A DNA stretch of 64,000 bases, taken from contig SHXT01000002.1 of the NCBI GenBank assembly GCA_009693175.1, positions 1 to 64,000 on the forward strand, given 5' to 3'. Position numbers and translations under genes: made by a program. The notes under the pieces are model-generated. The model was not told where the DNA came from. It did not search any database and saw only the letters and a list, made by a program, of their open reading frames with translations. The DNA is from Candidatus Methylopumilus sp. (GTDB lineage Bacteria; Pseudomonadota; Gammaproteobacteria; Burkholderiales; Methylophilaceae). Every line of letters begins with the position of its first letter. Position 1 is the first letter of the stretch. Shown piece after piece: positions 52,616 to 61,975 of this stretch.

Positions 52616-53042
52616 TGACTTTAAAGAGAGAGATTTAAGTGTTATTGAATTAATTGAAAATGAAGTTCACGCGTATCCATGGACGCGAGGTAATTTTTTA
52701 GATTCGATGAAATCAAGTCATAATTGCTTAATGATGAAATTGGATAAAGAAATCATAGGTTATGCCATTATGATGTTTGTATTAGATGAGTGTCATTTGC
52801 TTAATTTAGGCATAAAAAAAAATATGCAAAAAAAAGGTTATGGATCATATTTGCTTCAGGAAATTATTCGTCGAGCTAAATTAGTGCATTCAAAAACAAT
52901 TTACCTTGAAGTGAGAGCATCAAATCATGTGGCCATTCATTTATATGATAAAAGTGGATTTAATGAAATGAGTATCAGAAAAGATTATTATCGAGCTCAA
53001 GAGGGTCGGGAAGATGCTGTTTTAATGGGGCTTGTGATTTGA
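52605..53042 (+). CDS. rimI: Ribosomal protein S18-alanine N-acetyltransferase
   Basis: GNAT fold: HLLNLGIKKNMQKKGYGSYLLQEIIRRAK; YLEVRASNHVAIHLYDKSGFNEMSIRKDYY. Confidence 0.93.
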   Translation: MQFSDFKERDLSVIELIENEVHAYPWTRGNFLDSMKSSHNCLMMKLDKEIIGYAIMMFVLDECHLLNLGIKKNMQKKGYGSYLLQEIIRRAKLVHSKTIYLEVRASNHVAIHLYDKSGFNEMSIRKDYYRAQEGREDAVLMGLVI

Positions 53043-53572
53043 TGGAAGCTGGCTATAAAAAAAGAATATTAAAAGAGCTCGAATTATTTCCTTTGTGGAC
53101 AGAGAGGAATAGTCTTAGCCAGAAGCTTTTTGTAAAAGAAGATAAGGCGACTGTCTCGACTGATTTACTTTATGCGTTTAAGGTGGTCTATAAAGAAGGC
53201 TCTCTACTTCTTTTGAGCCAAAATTTTGCATTAGGCGGCGAGGAATCTTTTCAAGACCTATTTTTAAATATTATAAAATTTATTACAACAACGGTAGGTA
53301 TAGATACATTTCAGAAGAATAATTTATTGAGACTTACTAAAGACCAATTAAGCGATTTTTTCTTAAAGACGCCTCCAAAACATATTTTAACTTTTGGGTT
53401 AAATAATCAGTTTTTTGAAGAATACAAAAAAAATGATTTAATGAATAATGTCACTATGAACATTAAGCATACCCTTGATTTAAATCATTTGCTTCAAAAC
53501 CCAAAAAAGAAGAAATTAGTTTGGGAAGATATTTTGGATTTAATAAAAGTTTTTAAATCAGAAAGAACATAA
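53042..53572 (+). CDS. Putative DNA polymerase III psi subunit (HolD-like), divergent
   Basis: Adjacent to rimI; N-terminal KRILKELELFPLW, central LLRLTKDQLSDF and C-terminal HLLQNPKKKKLVWEDILDLIKVF resemble E. coli HolD segments. Confidence 0.55.
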   Translation: MEAGYKKRILKELELFPLWTERNSLSQKLFVKEDKATVSTDLLYAFKVVYKEGSLLLLSQNFALGGEESFQDLFLNIIKFITTTVGIDTFQKNNLLRLTKDQLSDFFLKTPPKHILTFGLNNQFFEEYKKNDLMNNVTMNIKHTLDLNHLLQNPKKKKLVWEDILDLIKVFKSERT

Positions 53573-55297
53573 ATGCTCGCATCAAAATTTTACCTTTCAA
53601 CCTTGAAAGAAGCCCCTTCAGAAGCGGAGCTTATTAGCCATAAGCTTATGATTCGCGCAGGCTTTATTAAACGCTTGGGCTCAGGTCTATACTCTTGGAT
53701 GCCACTAGGTTTAAAAGTTTTGAGAAAAATTGAAGCCATTATTAGAAACGAAATGAATCAGGCCGGAGCAGTTGAATTATTGATGCCAGCTATTCAGCCA
53801 GCTGAGTTATGGGAAGAGACGGACCGATGGGAGCTTTTTGGCCCTCAAATGCTAAAGATTAAAGATAGGCATGATCGAAATTTTTGTTTTGGACCAACAC
53901 ATGAAGAAGTGATTACAGATATTGCTAGAAAGGAAATTAATAGCTATAAGCAATTGCCTATTAATTTTTATCAGATTCAAATGAAATTTAGAGATGAAAT
54001 AAGACCTCGTTTCGGAGTCATGCGTGCTCGCGAGTTTCTTATGAAAGATGCTTACTCTTTTCATGCATCAAAGATCTCGCTGCAAGAAACTTATGAAAGG
54101 ATGTATCAGACTTATACTAATATTTTTAATAGGATAGGTCTCAAGTTTAGAGCAGTTAAAGCAGATACCGGAGCTATTGGTGGAGATGGATCCCATGAGT
54201 TTCATGTTTTAGCAGATTCAGGAGAAGATGCTATTGCATATAGCTCAGAGTCTGATTACGCAGCCAACATTGAATTAGCAGAAGCGATTCTAAATAATGA
54301 TAAAAGATCAGATGCTCAAGAATCGATGGTTAAATTTAATACGCCAAAACAGACGACATGTGATGATGTTGCAAGTTTGATAGGTGCATCGGTTCAAAGA
54401 ACAGTTAAAACTATTGCGCTCATCAATCATGTTCATGATAAGTATGAATTTTTCTTGGTCCTTCTGAGGGGTGATCATGAGCTTAATGAAGTTAAGTTAT
54501 CCAAAGTAAAAGGGTTTGAGAATTTTCGTTTTGCAACGGATGAGGAAATTAAAGAACATCTTAAATGTCCTCCAGGATTTATTGGTCCAGTGGGAGTGAA
54601 GCCTTCCATAAAAATTATGGCAGATAAGTCTGTTGGTATTTTGTCTGATTTTATCTGTGGTGCAAATGAGTCTAAATTTCATTTAAGAGGCGTTAATTTT
54701 GTACGAGACCTCCCAGAACCATATTTTTATGGAGATTTCAGAAAAGTCGTAGAAGGCGATATCAGTCCAGACAATCAAGGCACACTTAAGATCTGCAGAG
54801 GGATTGAAGTGGGTCATATTTTCCAATTAGGCAACAAGTATTCCAAAGCAATGAAAGCGGAATACTTAGATGAACATGGGCAAACTCAAATTTTAGAAAT
54901 GGGTTGTTATGGTATTGGCGTATCCCGAATTGTGGCTGCCGCCATTGAACAGTCTCATGATGATAGAGGTATGATTTTTCCCGTCAATATTGCCCCATTT
55001 GAAGTGGTAATTGTTCCCATAGGATATGACAAGAGTGATGAAGTAAAAGCTTCGACTCATAAAATTTACGACGCCCTTTATGAAATGGGTGCAGATGTCT
55101 TTCTCGACGATAGAGGCGAGCGTCCCGGCATTATGTTTGCCGAAATGGAATTGATAGGTATCCCGTATAGAATCGTGATTGGAGATCGTAATTTAAAAGA
55201 AGGCAAAGTTGAATTTCAAGGTCGATTAGACCAAGAGTCTAAATTAATTGATATAAATCAAATAGTTAAAGAAATTAAATCTTTATTATCGCTGTAG
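53573..55297 (+). CDS. proS: Prolyl-tRNA synthetase
   Basis: [55 protein letters not shown]; inserted editing domain. Confidence 0.99.
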   Translation: MLASKFYLSTLKEAPSEAELISHKLMIRAGFIKRLGSGLYSWMPLGLKVLRKIEAIIRNEMNQAGAVELLMPAIQPAELWEETDRWELFGPQMLKIKDRHDRNFCFGPTHEEVITDIARKEINSYKQLPINFYQIQMKFRDEIRPRFGVMRAREFLMKDAYSFHASKISLQETYERMYQTYTNIFNRIGLKFRAVKADTGAIGGDGSHEFHVLADSGEDAIAYSSESDYAANIELAEAILNNDKRSDAQESMVKFNTPKQTTCDDVASLIGASVQRTVKTIALINHVHDKYEFFLVLLRGDHELNEVKLSKVKGFENFRFATDEEIKEHLKCPPGFIGPVGVKPSIKIMADKSVGILSDFICGANESKFHLRGVNFVRDLPEPYFYGDFRKVVEGDISPDNQGTLKICRGIEVGHIFQLGNKYSKAMKAEYLDEHGQTQILEMGCYGIGVSRIVAAAIEQSHDDRGMIFPVNIAPFEVVIVPIGYDKSDEVKASTHKIYDALYEMGADVFLDDRGERPGIMFAEMELIGIPYRIVIGDRNLKEGKVEFQGRLDQESKLIDINQIVKEIKSLLSL

Positions 55298-55356
55298 GTA
55301 TCAAATAAAATTTACTTAATTATATGATTTTATTAAGTTATTTTTGTCAAATATTT

Positions 55357-55374
55357 ATTACAAAATAATTACAA
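55357..55374 (+). repeat. 11-bp phased direct repeat ATTACAA-N4-ATTACAA upstream of the DUF1097-like gene
   Basis: ATTACAA at 55357-55363 and 55368-55374. Confidence 0.6.
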
Positions 55375-55525
55375 TTTTGGGGTGTATTTATTGAAAAAAA
55401 GGGTTACTATTCGGCAAGTGGTTGGTAATTGATGGCTTGAAAGGTTAGTGTCATTTGATTGCTAAGTGCTCAAGTACTTTAGCTCTTTGATGTATATATA
55501 AGTCAACTTTAACTTAGGAGATGTT

Positions 55526-56005
55526 ATGTCGAAATCATTAACAGTAGCGATAAGCGTGGGTATTTTAGCTGGACTATGGACTTTTCTTCAAGTGAGTTAC
55601 CTTGCTGCATATACAAGCGTAGCAGTAGGTTTTATAGCTTGGGCTTGTTCTGGTCTTGCTGGAAAAACAGACGCAATGCAAAAGACAGTCATTGGAATGA
55701 CATTTGGTGCAGTAATTGCTGTAGTTGCAACTATGCTTGGCGGAATTGATTTGCCAGTTGTAGGCGCAAATCTTGCAGTAGGTGTTGGTATTGCAGCGCT
55801 CATTCTAGTGTTGATTGCTGGCAAAGTATCTCAAGTGTCTAATGTTGGAATCAATGTATTAGGTTTTGCTTCCGCTTTTGCAATTGGCACTGGTAATGCT
55901 GGAGCAATAGATTTCTCTAATCCTGTGGTTATTGTTTTGGCTTCAAGTATTTTGGGCTGCGTTGCTGGTATGCTTGCAGATAAACTTTCAAGTGCAATGA
56001 AATAA
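55526..56005 (+). CDS. Small integral membrane protein, DUF1097-like
   Basis: About five hydrophobic segments; N-terminal pattern SVGILAGLWTFLQVS; good RBS (GGAG) before ATG. Confidence 0.7.
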   Translation: MSKSLTVAISVGILAGLWTFLQVSYLAAYTSVAVGFIAWACSGLAGKTDAMQKTVIGMTFGAVIAVVATMLGGIDLPVVGANLAVGVGIAALILVLIAGKVSQVSNVGINVLGFASAFAIGTGNAGAIDFSNPVVIVLASSILGCVAGMLADKLSSAMK

Positions 56006-56020
56006 CAAATGTAGTAAATA

Positions 56021-56049
56021 AAAAAACGCACCTCTTAGGTGCGTTTTTT
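56021..56049. terminator. Bidirectional terminator between the DUF1097-like gene and the beta-propeller-like gene
   Basis: AAAAAACGCACCT-CTT-AGGTGCGTTTTTT. Confidence 0.9.
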
Positions 56050-56918
56050 TATTTGGACTTGTTCGAAATCTTAAATCCGTAGTAAGTTCCAAATTCACCC
56101 TCAGGTTCATTATAAATAAAGAAAAGATTATTGGTGTATCCAAGACCGTTGTAGTGATTTTGTGCTCTTAGCTTTATATCTTTAGGCAAAGCACTTTTTC
56201 CAACATAATTTCCTTTAGCATTAAAAATTAAAATTGCTTTGTGATCAACATCAAGTATTGCTAATTCTTCACCTTCAATACTTGTAGCCGCTATAAAGTT
56301 GTCACTTAAATCGTCATAAACAACACCTGCTGATTTTAAATCCAAAGTGATTTCTTCAATCTTGTTACCCTCTTTAGCGTCAATGACGACAACTGTGCCA
56401 CTTCTTTTCTGCTTAGCAAAGTAATGATTCGATTCGGAGTCAAATGAAGGCATTGTTGCTGAATCTCCAAATGCTGGATTAAAGCCGGATACTTCCTTGG
56501 AACTCCCCTTAAGATTTCCTTCGGAATCCAGGTCGAGAGAAAAAATGCCCGTATTAGGCGCGAATCCTGCGGCACTTGATATATTGTAAGTAATAGTAGT
56601 CAGTTGAAATGTCAGTTCGTTATAAAAAATTGAGCGATTGTCAAAACCTGCAAAAGTTGAAGCGAGATACTTTCCGGATTGTTCATAGGTATGAATGAGT
56701 GATTTTGAGATAGGCGCTTCAGTTTCTGAACCAAGCGGTGCCAAACCGCCATCGGCAATGTAATATTTTTTTTGCCCTGGAATAAATGCAACTGTCATAG
56801 GGCGGGTTGTTGGTTTTTTCACAAGCGTAATTTTAATTTCTGATTTTGCATCAGAAAGCACTTCAGCATGCGCTAAATAATTAAATACTAAAAAGCATAT
56901 CGCAATAATAATTTTCAT
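56049..56918 (-). CDS. Exported hypothetical protein, possible beta-propeller / SMP-30-like
   Basis: Signal peptide (MKIIIAICFLVFNYLAHA); repeated blade-like segments (AILIFNAKGNYVGKS, GTVVVIDAKEGNKIEEI). Confidence 0.6.
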   Translation of the reverse strand: MKIIIAICFLVFNYLAHAEVLSDAKSEIKITLVKKPTTRPMTVAFIPGQKKYYIADGGLAPLGSETEAPISKSLIHTYEQSGKYLASTFAGFDNRSIFYNELTFQLTTITYNISSAAGFAPNTGIFSLDLDSEGNLKGSSKEVSGFNPAFGDSATMPSFDSESNHYFAKQKRSGTVVVIDAKEGNKIEEITLDLKSAGVVYDDLSDNFIAATSIEGEELAILDVDHKAILIFNAKGNYVGKSALPKDIKLRAQNHYNGLGYTNNLFFIYNEPEGEFGTYYGFKISNKSK

Positions 56919-56962
56919 AAATATATTTTCTTGAGAATAAGTAATTTTAATTTGTCTTAAAT

Positions 56963-57991
56963 TTAAAGAGATCGTTCAATAAACATAGCATCACCATAGC
57001 TAAAGAAACGATATTGATGTTTGATCGCATGCTGATAAAGTTTCTTCATAGTATCATGACCACTAAAAGCACAAACTAAAATAAATAATGTGCTTTTTGG
57101 CAAATGAAAATTTGTTAGCAATGCATCTACAATTTTAAATTCATAACCAGGTTTAATAAATATAGAAGTTTCTTTAAATCCAGGCTTGATCACTTTACTA
57201 GAAAAAGCAGTTTCGAGCGCTCTTAATACAGTTGTTCCAATAGCAATAATTCTGCCGTTCCTAGATTGAGCTTCCTTAATCATTTGAATAGTTTCATTGG
57301 GTATATTAAATAATTCACTGTGCATTTTATGCTCATTGACATTTTCTTCACGGACAGGCTGAAAAGTTCCAGCACCTACATGCAGCGTTAAGAAAGTGTA
57401 TTTAATTTTATTTTTATCTAATACTTTAAAAATTTCTTCAGTGAAATGAAGTCCTGCAGTAGGCGCTGCTACAGCACCTTTCATTTTTGCGAAAATTGTT
57501 TGATATCTTTCCTCGTCGCTTTCATCAGGATTTCTTTCTATATATGAAGGTAATGGCACATTTCCATATTGCTCTAGTATTTCATAAGCGTTTAAATATG
57601 AATTAAATTGAATAAGAAAAATACCATCTTTTTTTTCAATAACTTCAACAACTATTTCCTTAGAAATATGAAATGTAGTATGAGGGATTATTTTTTTAGA
57701 TGTTTTTAAATGAGCAAGAGCATGATGATTGTCTATGATGCGCTCAATCATAATTTCTACTTTACCGCCAGTAAGTTTTTTACCAAACAATCTTGCTTTG
57801 ATCACACGGGTGTCATTAAAAATTAAAAGATCTTCTGGATTTAAGAGATCCGTAAAATCAGTAAACTTTTTGTTACTTAAAGATTTTGTATGTTTATTTA
57901 AAACTAAAAGACGACTTGCATCCCTTTTTTTTAAAGGGTTTTGAGCGATTAGTTTTTCTGGAAGATTAAAATCAAATGCTTCAATTTGCAT
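56963..57991 (-). CDS. queA: tRNA preQ1(34) S-adenosylmethionine ribosyltransferase-isomerase
   Basis: FDFNLPEKLIAQNPLKKRDASRLLVL; AAPTAGLHFTEE; LHVGAGTFQPV. Confidence 0.98.
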   Translation of the reverse strand: MQIEAFDFNLPEKLIAQNPLKKRDASRLLVLNKHTKSLSNKKFTDFTDLLNPEDLLIFNDTRVIKARLFGKKLTGGKVEIMIERIIDNHHALAHLKTSKKIIPHTTFHISKEIVVEVIEKKDGIFLIQFNSYLNAYEILEQYGNVPLPSYIERNPDESDEERYQTIFAKMKGAVAAPTAGLHFTEEIFKVLDKNKIKYTFLTLHVGAGTFQPVREENVNEHKMHSELFNIPNETIQMIKEAQSRNGRIIAIGTTVLRALETAFSSKVIKPGFKETSIFIKPGYEFKIVDALLTNFHLPKSTLFILVCAFSGHDTMKKLYQHAIKHQYRFFSYGDAMFIERSL

Positions 57992-58049
57992 ATGGCATAT
58001 ATTTATAAAGCATAATATTGGGAATATTTATATAGACTAAACAACAATT

Positions 58050-58241
58050 TTATTTAATATGGTTAAGAATAAAATTAACTAATGTAGCAAGAGCCAAAAG
58101 CAATATGATTGCAAGTAAAAATCTCACCATTAAGAAATATTTAACCCCATGTTTTTGAACAAAAGCATCATCCTGAGAAAATTTTTTATTATTCTGTACC
58201 CCAAAAAAAGCAGACAACACACTTTTAATTATATTTATCAT
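58050..58241 (-). CDS. DUF2970-like small membrane protein
   Basis: 63 aa: IIKSVLSAFFGVQNNKKFSQDDAF... followed by one TM helix. Confidence 0.75.
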   Translation of the reverse strand: MINIIKSVLSAFFGVQNNKKFSQDDAFVQKHGVKYFLMVRFLLAIILLLALATLVNFILNHIK

Positions 58242-58354
58242 AATCTCTACATTTTATTTTCTAAGGTAACTGACATTAAGTATTTATAATTTTAATATAG
58301 TTATCAGGTATAGGCGGATATTATCTATAATAGTAAAATTATCAGATCACATAA

Positions 58355-58441
58355 GCCGGGATGGCGGAATTGGTAGACGCACGGGACTCAAAATCCCGCG
58401 CTAGCAATAGCGTGCGAGTTCGATTCTCGCTCCCGGCACCA
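58355..58441 (+). tRNA. tRNA-Leu (anticodon CAA)
   Basis: GCCGGGA/TCCCGGC acceptor stem, anticodon stem CGGGA-CTCAAAA-TCCCG, long variable arm, GTTCGATTC T-loop, encoded CCA. Confidence 0.96.
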
Positions 58442-58487
58442 TACATTTATCAGATATTTTTTTTAATATCTTGAATATTGAGATGTC

Positions 58488-58952
58488 ATGATTCAAATTA
58501 AAAAATTAAAAAAAGGAACTTTGAATGAATGTATTATTCGTCCGAATCCTTCTATGCCATGGAAAATAATTAAAAAAATTTATTTAGTTTTTTTTATTTT
58601 CATTTTTATAATTGCATCTATTCTTTGTTATTTTCGCTTATATCTAGCTATACCTTTTTATGGAGTTGAAATTCTTTTGCTTGGGTATGCTTTATATATT
58701 AGCTGTCTTAAAAGTACTTATTATCAAATTATTAGAATTACTCCTCACATCATTGAAATTAAAACAATTCAAGGAATAAAAATTAATAATGCTGAATTTA
58801 ATCGGGATTGGGCTAAATTCAAATTAGTGAATACCTATTTTAATAGGCCAAGCTATATTGTGATTAGCGCTGATGGCAAAGAAACTCATGTAGGAGATTT
58901 TTTAAGTGAAAATGAACGTTTAGATTTATTTAAAAAAATTTCAGTATTATAA
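58488..58952 (+). CDS. DUF2244 family membrane protein
   Basis: 154 aa, two TM segments, upstream of coxB as in related genomes (family call from memory). Confidence 0.7.
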   Translation: MIQIKKLKKGTLNECIIRPNPSMPWKIIKKIYLVFFIFIFIIASILCYFRLYLAIPFYGVEILLLGYALYISCLKSTYYQIIRITPHIIEIKTIQGIKINNAEFNRDWAKFKLVNTYFNRPSYIVISADGKETHVGDFLSENERLDLFKKISVL

Positions 58953-58992
58953 TTTTTTCGTATTGATTTTAAAAAACCATACTGCTAACATG

Positions 58993-59014
58993 AATTTGTT
59001 ACAAATTTGTTACA
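58993..59014 (+). repeat. Exact tandem 11-bp direct repeat upstream of coxB
   Basis: AATTTGTTACA AATTTGTTACA (58993-59003, 59004-59014). Confidence 0.85.
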
Positions 59015-59057
59015 AAATCCAGTTAATATAGTTGACTCTTATAGTAAGGAATATCGA

Positions 59058-60218
59058 ATGCATTTGAATAAACGCATGTCAAAATTTTTGTCTAATTTTA
59101 TACTTGTATTGTCAGCACTTTTCTTATTAAGCCCAGATATCTTGCATGCAGCATGGGGCTTAAATATGACGCAAGGTGTTACCCCCATTAGTCAAGATGT
59201 ATATAACATGCATATGACTTCTTTATATGTAGTTACCGTCATTGGTTTACTTGTTTTTGGCATGATGTTTTGGTCTATTTTTCACCATCGAAAATCAAAA
59301 GGCGTAAAACCTGCAAAATTTTCTCATAGCACAACAGTTGAGGTCATTTGGACTCTCGTACCTTTACTTATCATTATTTCATTAGCCGTACCAGCAACTA
59401 AACTTCTTGCAAGAATGGATAACACTTCAGAATCTTCCATAACGATTAAAGTAACAGGGTATCAGTGGAAATGGAAATATGATTACATCAATGAGGATTT
59501 AACAATCTACAGTAATTTAGCAACTGATAGTGTTGAGGCTAGCCAAAGAAATTCAGGCATTAATCCTAGTAGTGCCGATAATTATTTACGCAATACTGAT
59601 ACAGCTCTTGTGCTTCCAGTAGGTAAAAAAATTAGAATTATGACAACGGCTAATGATGTGATTCATGCATGGTGGGTTCCTGATCTGGGCTGGAAAAGAG
59701 ATGCGATTCCAGGATTCATCAATGATAATTGGACAATTATTAATAAAGAAGGCGTTTATCGTGGACAATGCGCGGAAATTTGTGGCAAAGGACATGGTTA
59801 TATGCCTATCGTTGTTAAAGCTGTTCCTGAAAAAGAATACTTGGCTTGGGTTGAAGATACTAAAGCTGCATTAAAATCTAAAAAAGATAGTGGTGATAAA
59901 GAACTTACGATGGATGAATTAAAATCTAAAGGTGAAGCAGTTTATAAAGCTAACTGTTTAGCTTGTCATCAAGCCAATGGGCAAGGTATTAAAGGGGTTT
60001 TCCCAGGACTTGACGGAAGCCCACTTGCAACACTTAAAGATCGTATCCCAGAGCACATCCATCAGGTAATTTATGGCAAGAATAATATGCCGGCTTTTGG
60101 AGAACAGTTGTCTGATACAGATATTGCCGCAGTTGTGACTTACGAAAGAAATAATTGGGGTAATAAAACAGGTGATATTGTTCAATCTAAGGATGTATCA
60201 GCAGGAAGAAAGAAATAA
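59058..60218 (+). CDS. coxB: Cytochrome c oxidase subunit II with C-terminal cytochrome c domain (start moved from ORF start 59007)
   Basis: YQWKWKYDY; CAEICGKGHGYM CuA motif; CLACH heme motif. Confidence 0.96.
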   Translation: MHLNKRMSKFLSNFILVLSALFLLSPDILHAAWGLNMTQGVTPISQDVYNMHMTSLYVVTVIGLLVFGMMFWSIFHHRKSKGVKPAKFSHSTTVEVIWTLVPLLIIISLAVPATKLLARMDNTSESSITIKVTGYQWKWKYDYINEDLTIYSNLATDSVEASQRNSGINPSSADNYLRNTDTALVLPVGKKIRIMTTANDVIHAWWVPDLGWKRDAIPGFINDNWTIINKEGVYRGQCAEICGKGHGYMPIVVKAVPEKEYLAWVEDTKAALKSKKDSGDKELTMDELKSKGEAVYKANCLACHQANGQGIKGVFPGLDGSPLATLKDRIPEHIHQVIYGKNNMPAFGEQLSDTDIAAVVTYERNNWGNKTGDIVQSKDVSAGRKK

Positions 60219-60254
60219 TTTTAAATTTAATTTTTTAAATTAGGAAGATTAAGA

Positions 60255-61850
60255 ATGAGCACAAAAGCACACGCTGATCACGATCACCACGATCATAAAC
60301 CTACTGGTATTAAACGCTGGTTATTTTCAACAAATCATAAAGACATAGGTACGATGTATTTAGTATTTTCATTGATCATGTTCTTTATTGGCGGATCGAT
60401 GGCGATGATTATTCGTGCTGAATTATTTCAGCCGGGGTTACAGTTTGTAGACCCACAATTTTATAATTCTATGGTAACCGTGCATGCGCTTGTTATGATT
60501 TTTGGAGCTATCATGCCAGCCGGTGTGGGCCTTGCTAACTGGATGATACCTATTATGATTGGTGCACCAGATATGGCACTTCCACGTATGAATAATATGA
60601 GTTTTTGGATTATGCCTTTTGCATTTGCTCTACTTTTAGGTACTTTTTTTATGGAAGGCGGAGCCCCAGCTGGCGGTTGGACTATGTACCCACCACTTGT
60701 TCTTCAAACAGGCAAAGCATTTCCATTCTTAATTTTCGCAGTGCACTTCCTTGGTATATCATCCATTATGGGAGCGATTAATATTATTGCCACAGTATTT
60801 AATATGAGAGCGCCAGGCATGACGTTAATGAGATTGCCTTTATTTGTTTGGACTTGGGTTATTACAGCATTTTTACTTATTGCGTCTATGCCAGTTTTAG
60901 CTGGTGCTGTGACAATGTTATTAACCGATAAATATTTTGGAACTAGTTTCTTTAATGCAGCGGGTGGTGGCGATCCAGTCTTATTCCAACATATCTTCTG
61001 GTTCTTTGGACATCCAGAAGTTTATATTTTAATTTTGCCTGCATTTGGAATTATTTCGCAAATTATTCCAACATTTGCCCGTAAACCTCTCTTTGGTTAT
61101 GCGTCAATGGTTTATGCGACAGCATCTATTGCGATTCTTTCTTTCTTTGTATGGGCGCACCATATGTTTACAGTTGGATTACCTATCAATGGAGAATTAT
61201 TTTTCATGTATGCGACAATGTTAATTGCTGTACCTACAGGCGTTAAAGTATTTAATTGGGTAGCAACGATGTGGAAGGGCGCTATGACCTTTGAGACCCC
61301 CATGTTATTCGCATTAGCATTTGTCATCTTATTTACAATTGGAGGCTTTTCAGGACTTATGTTAGGTATTACGCCAGTTGACTTCCAATATCATGATACT
61401 TATTTCGTTGTAGCTCATTTTCATTATGTGTTATTAACGGGCGCAGTATTTGCCCTCATGGCCTCAGCTTATTACTGGCTTCCTAAATGGACAGGTCATA
61501 TGTATGACGAGAAATTAGCTAAGATACATTTCTGGTTATCGGCTATCTTTGCAAATGTGCTTTTCTTCCCACAGCATTTTTTAGGTTTAGCGGGTATGCC
61601 AAGAAGAATTCCAGATTACAGCGTTCAATTTGCTGATTTTAATATGGTTTCAAGTCTTGGTGGGTTTGCTTATGGGATTTCACAACTATTATTTGTTTAT
61701 ATAGTTATTAAATGTGTCTTAGGCGGAAAAAAAGCAACTGGGCAAGTTTGGGAAGGTGCTCGCGGATTGGAATGGACATTAAGTTCACCACCACCATACC
61801 ATTCGTTTACTAAGTCACCAAAAGTCACAAAAGCCTTAATGGACTATTGA
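60255..61850 (+). CDS. coxA: Cytochrome c oxidase subunit I
   Basis: RWLFSTNHKDIGTMYL; FWFFGHPEVYILILPAFG; DTYFVVAHFHYVL. Confidence 0.99.
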   Translation: MSTKAHADHDHHDHKPTGIKRWLFSTNHKDIGTMYLVFSLIMFFIGGSMAMIIRAELFQPGLQFVDPQFYNSMVTVHALVMIFGAIMPAGVGLANWMIPIMIGAPDMALPRMNNMSFWIMPFAFALLLGTFFMEGGAPAGGWTMYPPLVLQTGKAFPFLIFAVHFLGISSIMGAINIIATVFNMRAPGMTLMRLPLFVWTWVITAFLLIASMPVLAGAVTMLLTDKYFGTSFFNAAGGGDPVLFQHIFWFFGHPEVYILILPAFGIISQIIPTFARKPLFGYASMVYATASIAILSFFVWAHHMFTVGLPINGELFFMYATMLIAVPTGVKVFNWVATMWKGAMTFETPMLFALAFVILFTIGGFSGLMLGITPVDFQYHDTYFVVAHFHYVLLTGAVFALMASAYYWLPKWTGHMYDEKLAKIHFWLSAIFANVLFFPQHFLGLAGMPRRIPDYSVQFADFNMVSSLGGFAYGISQLLFVYIVIKCVLGGKKATGQVWEGARGLEWTLSSPPPYHSFTKSPKVTKALMDY

Positions 61851-61975
61851 TGGTTAAAAAAGTATTTGAAAATAACAATGAAATAGTTAAAAAAAGAAAT
61901 AAATGTTTAGCATTGATTTTAGGACTGATTGCTTTTTCTTTATATGTAGGATTTATTTTAAGCAATATGAAATGA
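61850..61975 (+). CDS. 41-aa single-TM protein, probable cytochrome oxidase small assembly protein (absent from ORF track)
   Basis: MVKKVFENNNEIVKKRNKCLALILGLIAFSLYVGFILSNMK*; ATG overlaps the coxA stop, stop overlaps the ctaG start. Confidence 0.82.
   Translation: MVKKVFENNNEIVKKRNKCLALILGLIAFSLYVGFILSNMK

Noticed and set aside
58355-58441. tRNA-Leu as possible integration site for a mobile element
   Set aside because: No integrase, no duplicated tRNA 3' end, and flanking genes are ordinary chromosomal genes.
61903-61971. N-terminal extension of ctaG from the ORF track (MFSIDFRTDCFFFICRIYFKQYE)
   Set aside because: It is the out-of-frame reading of the 41-aa ORF; the natural start is ATG at 61972.
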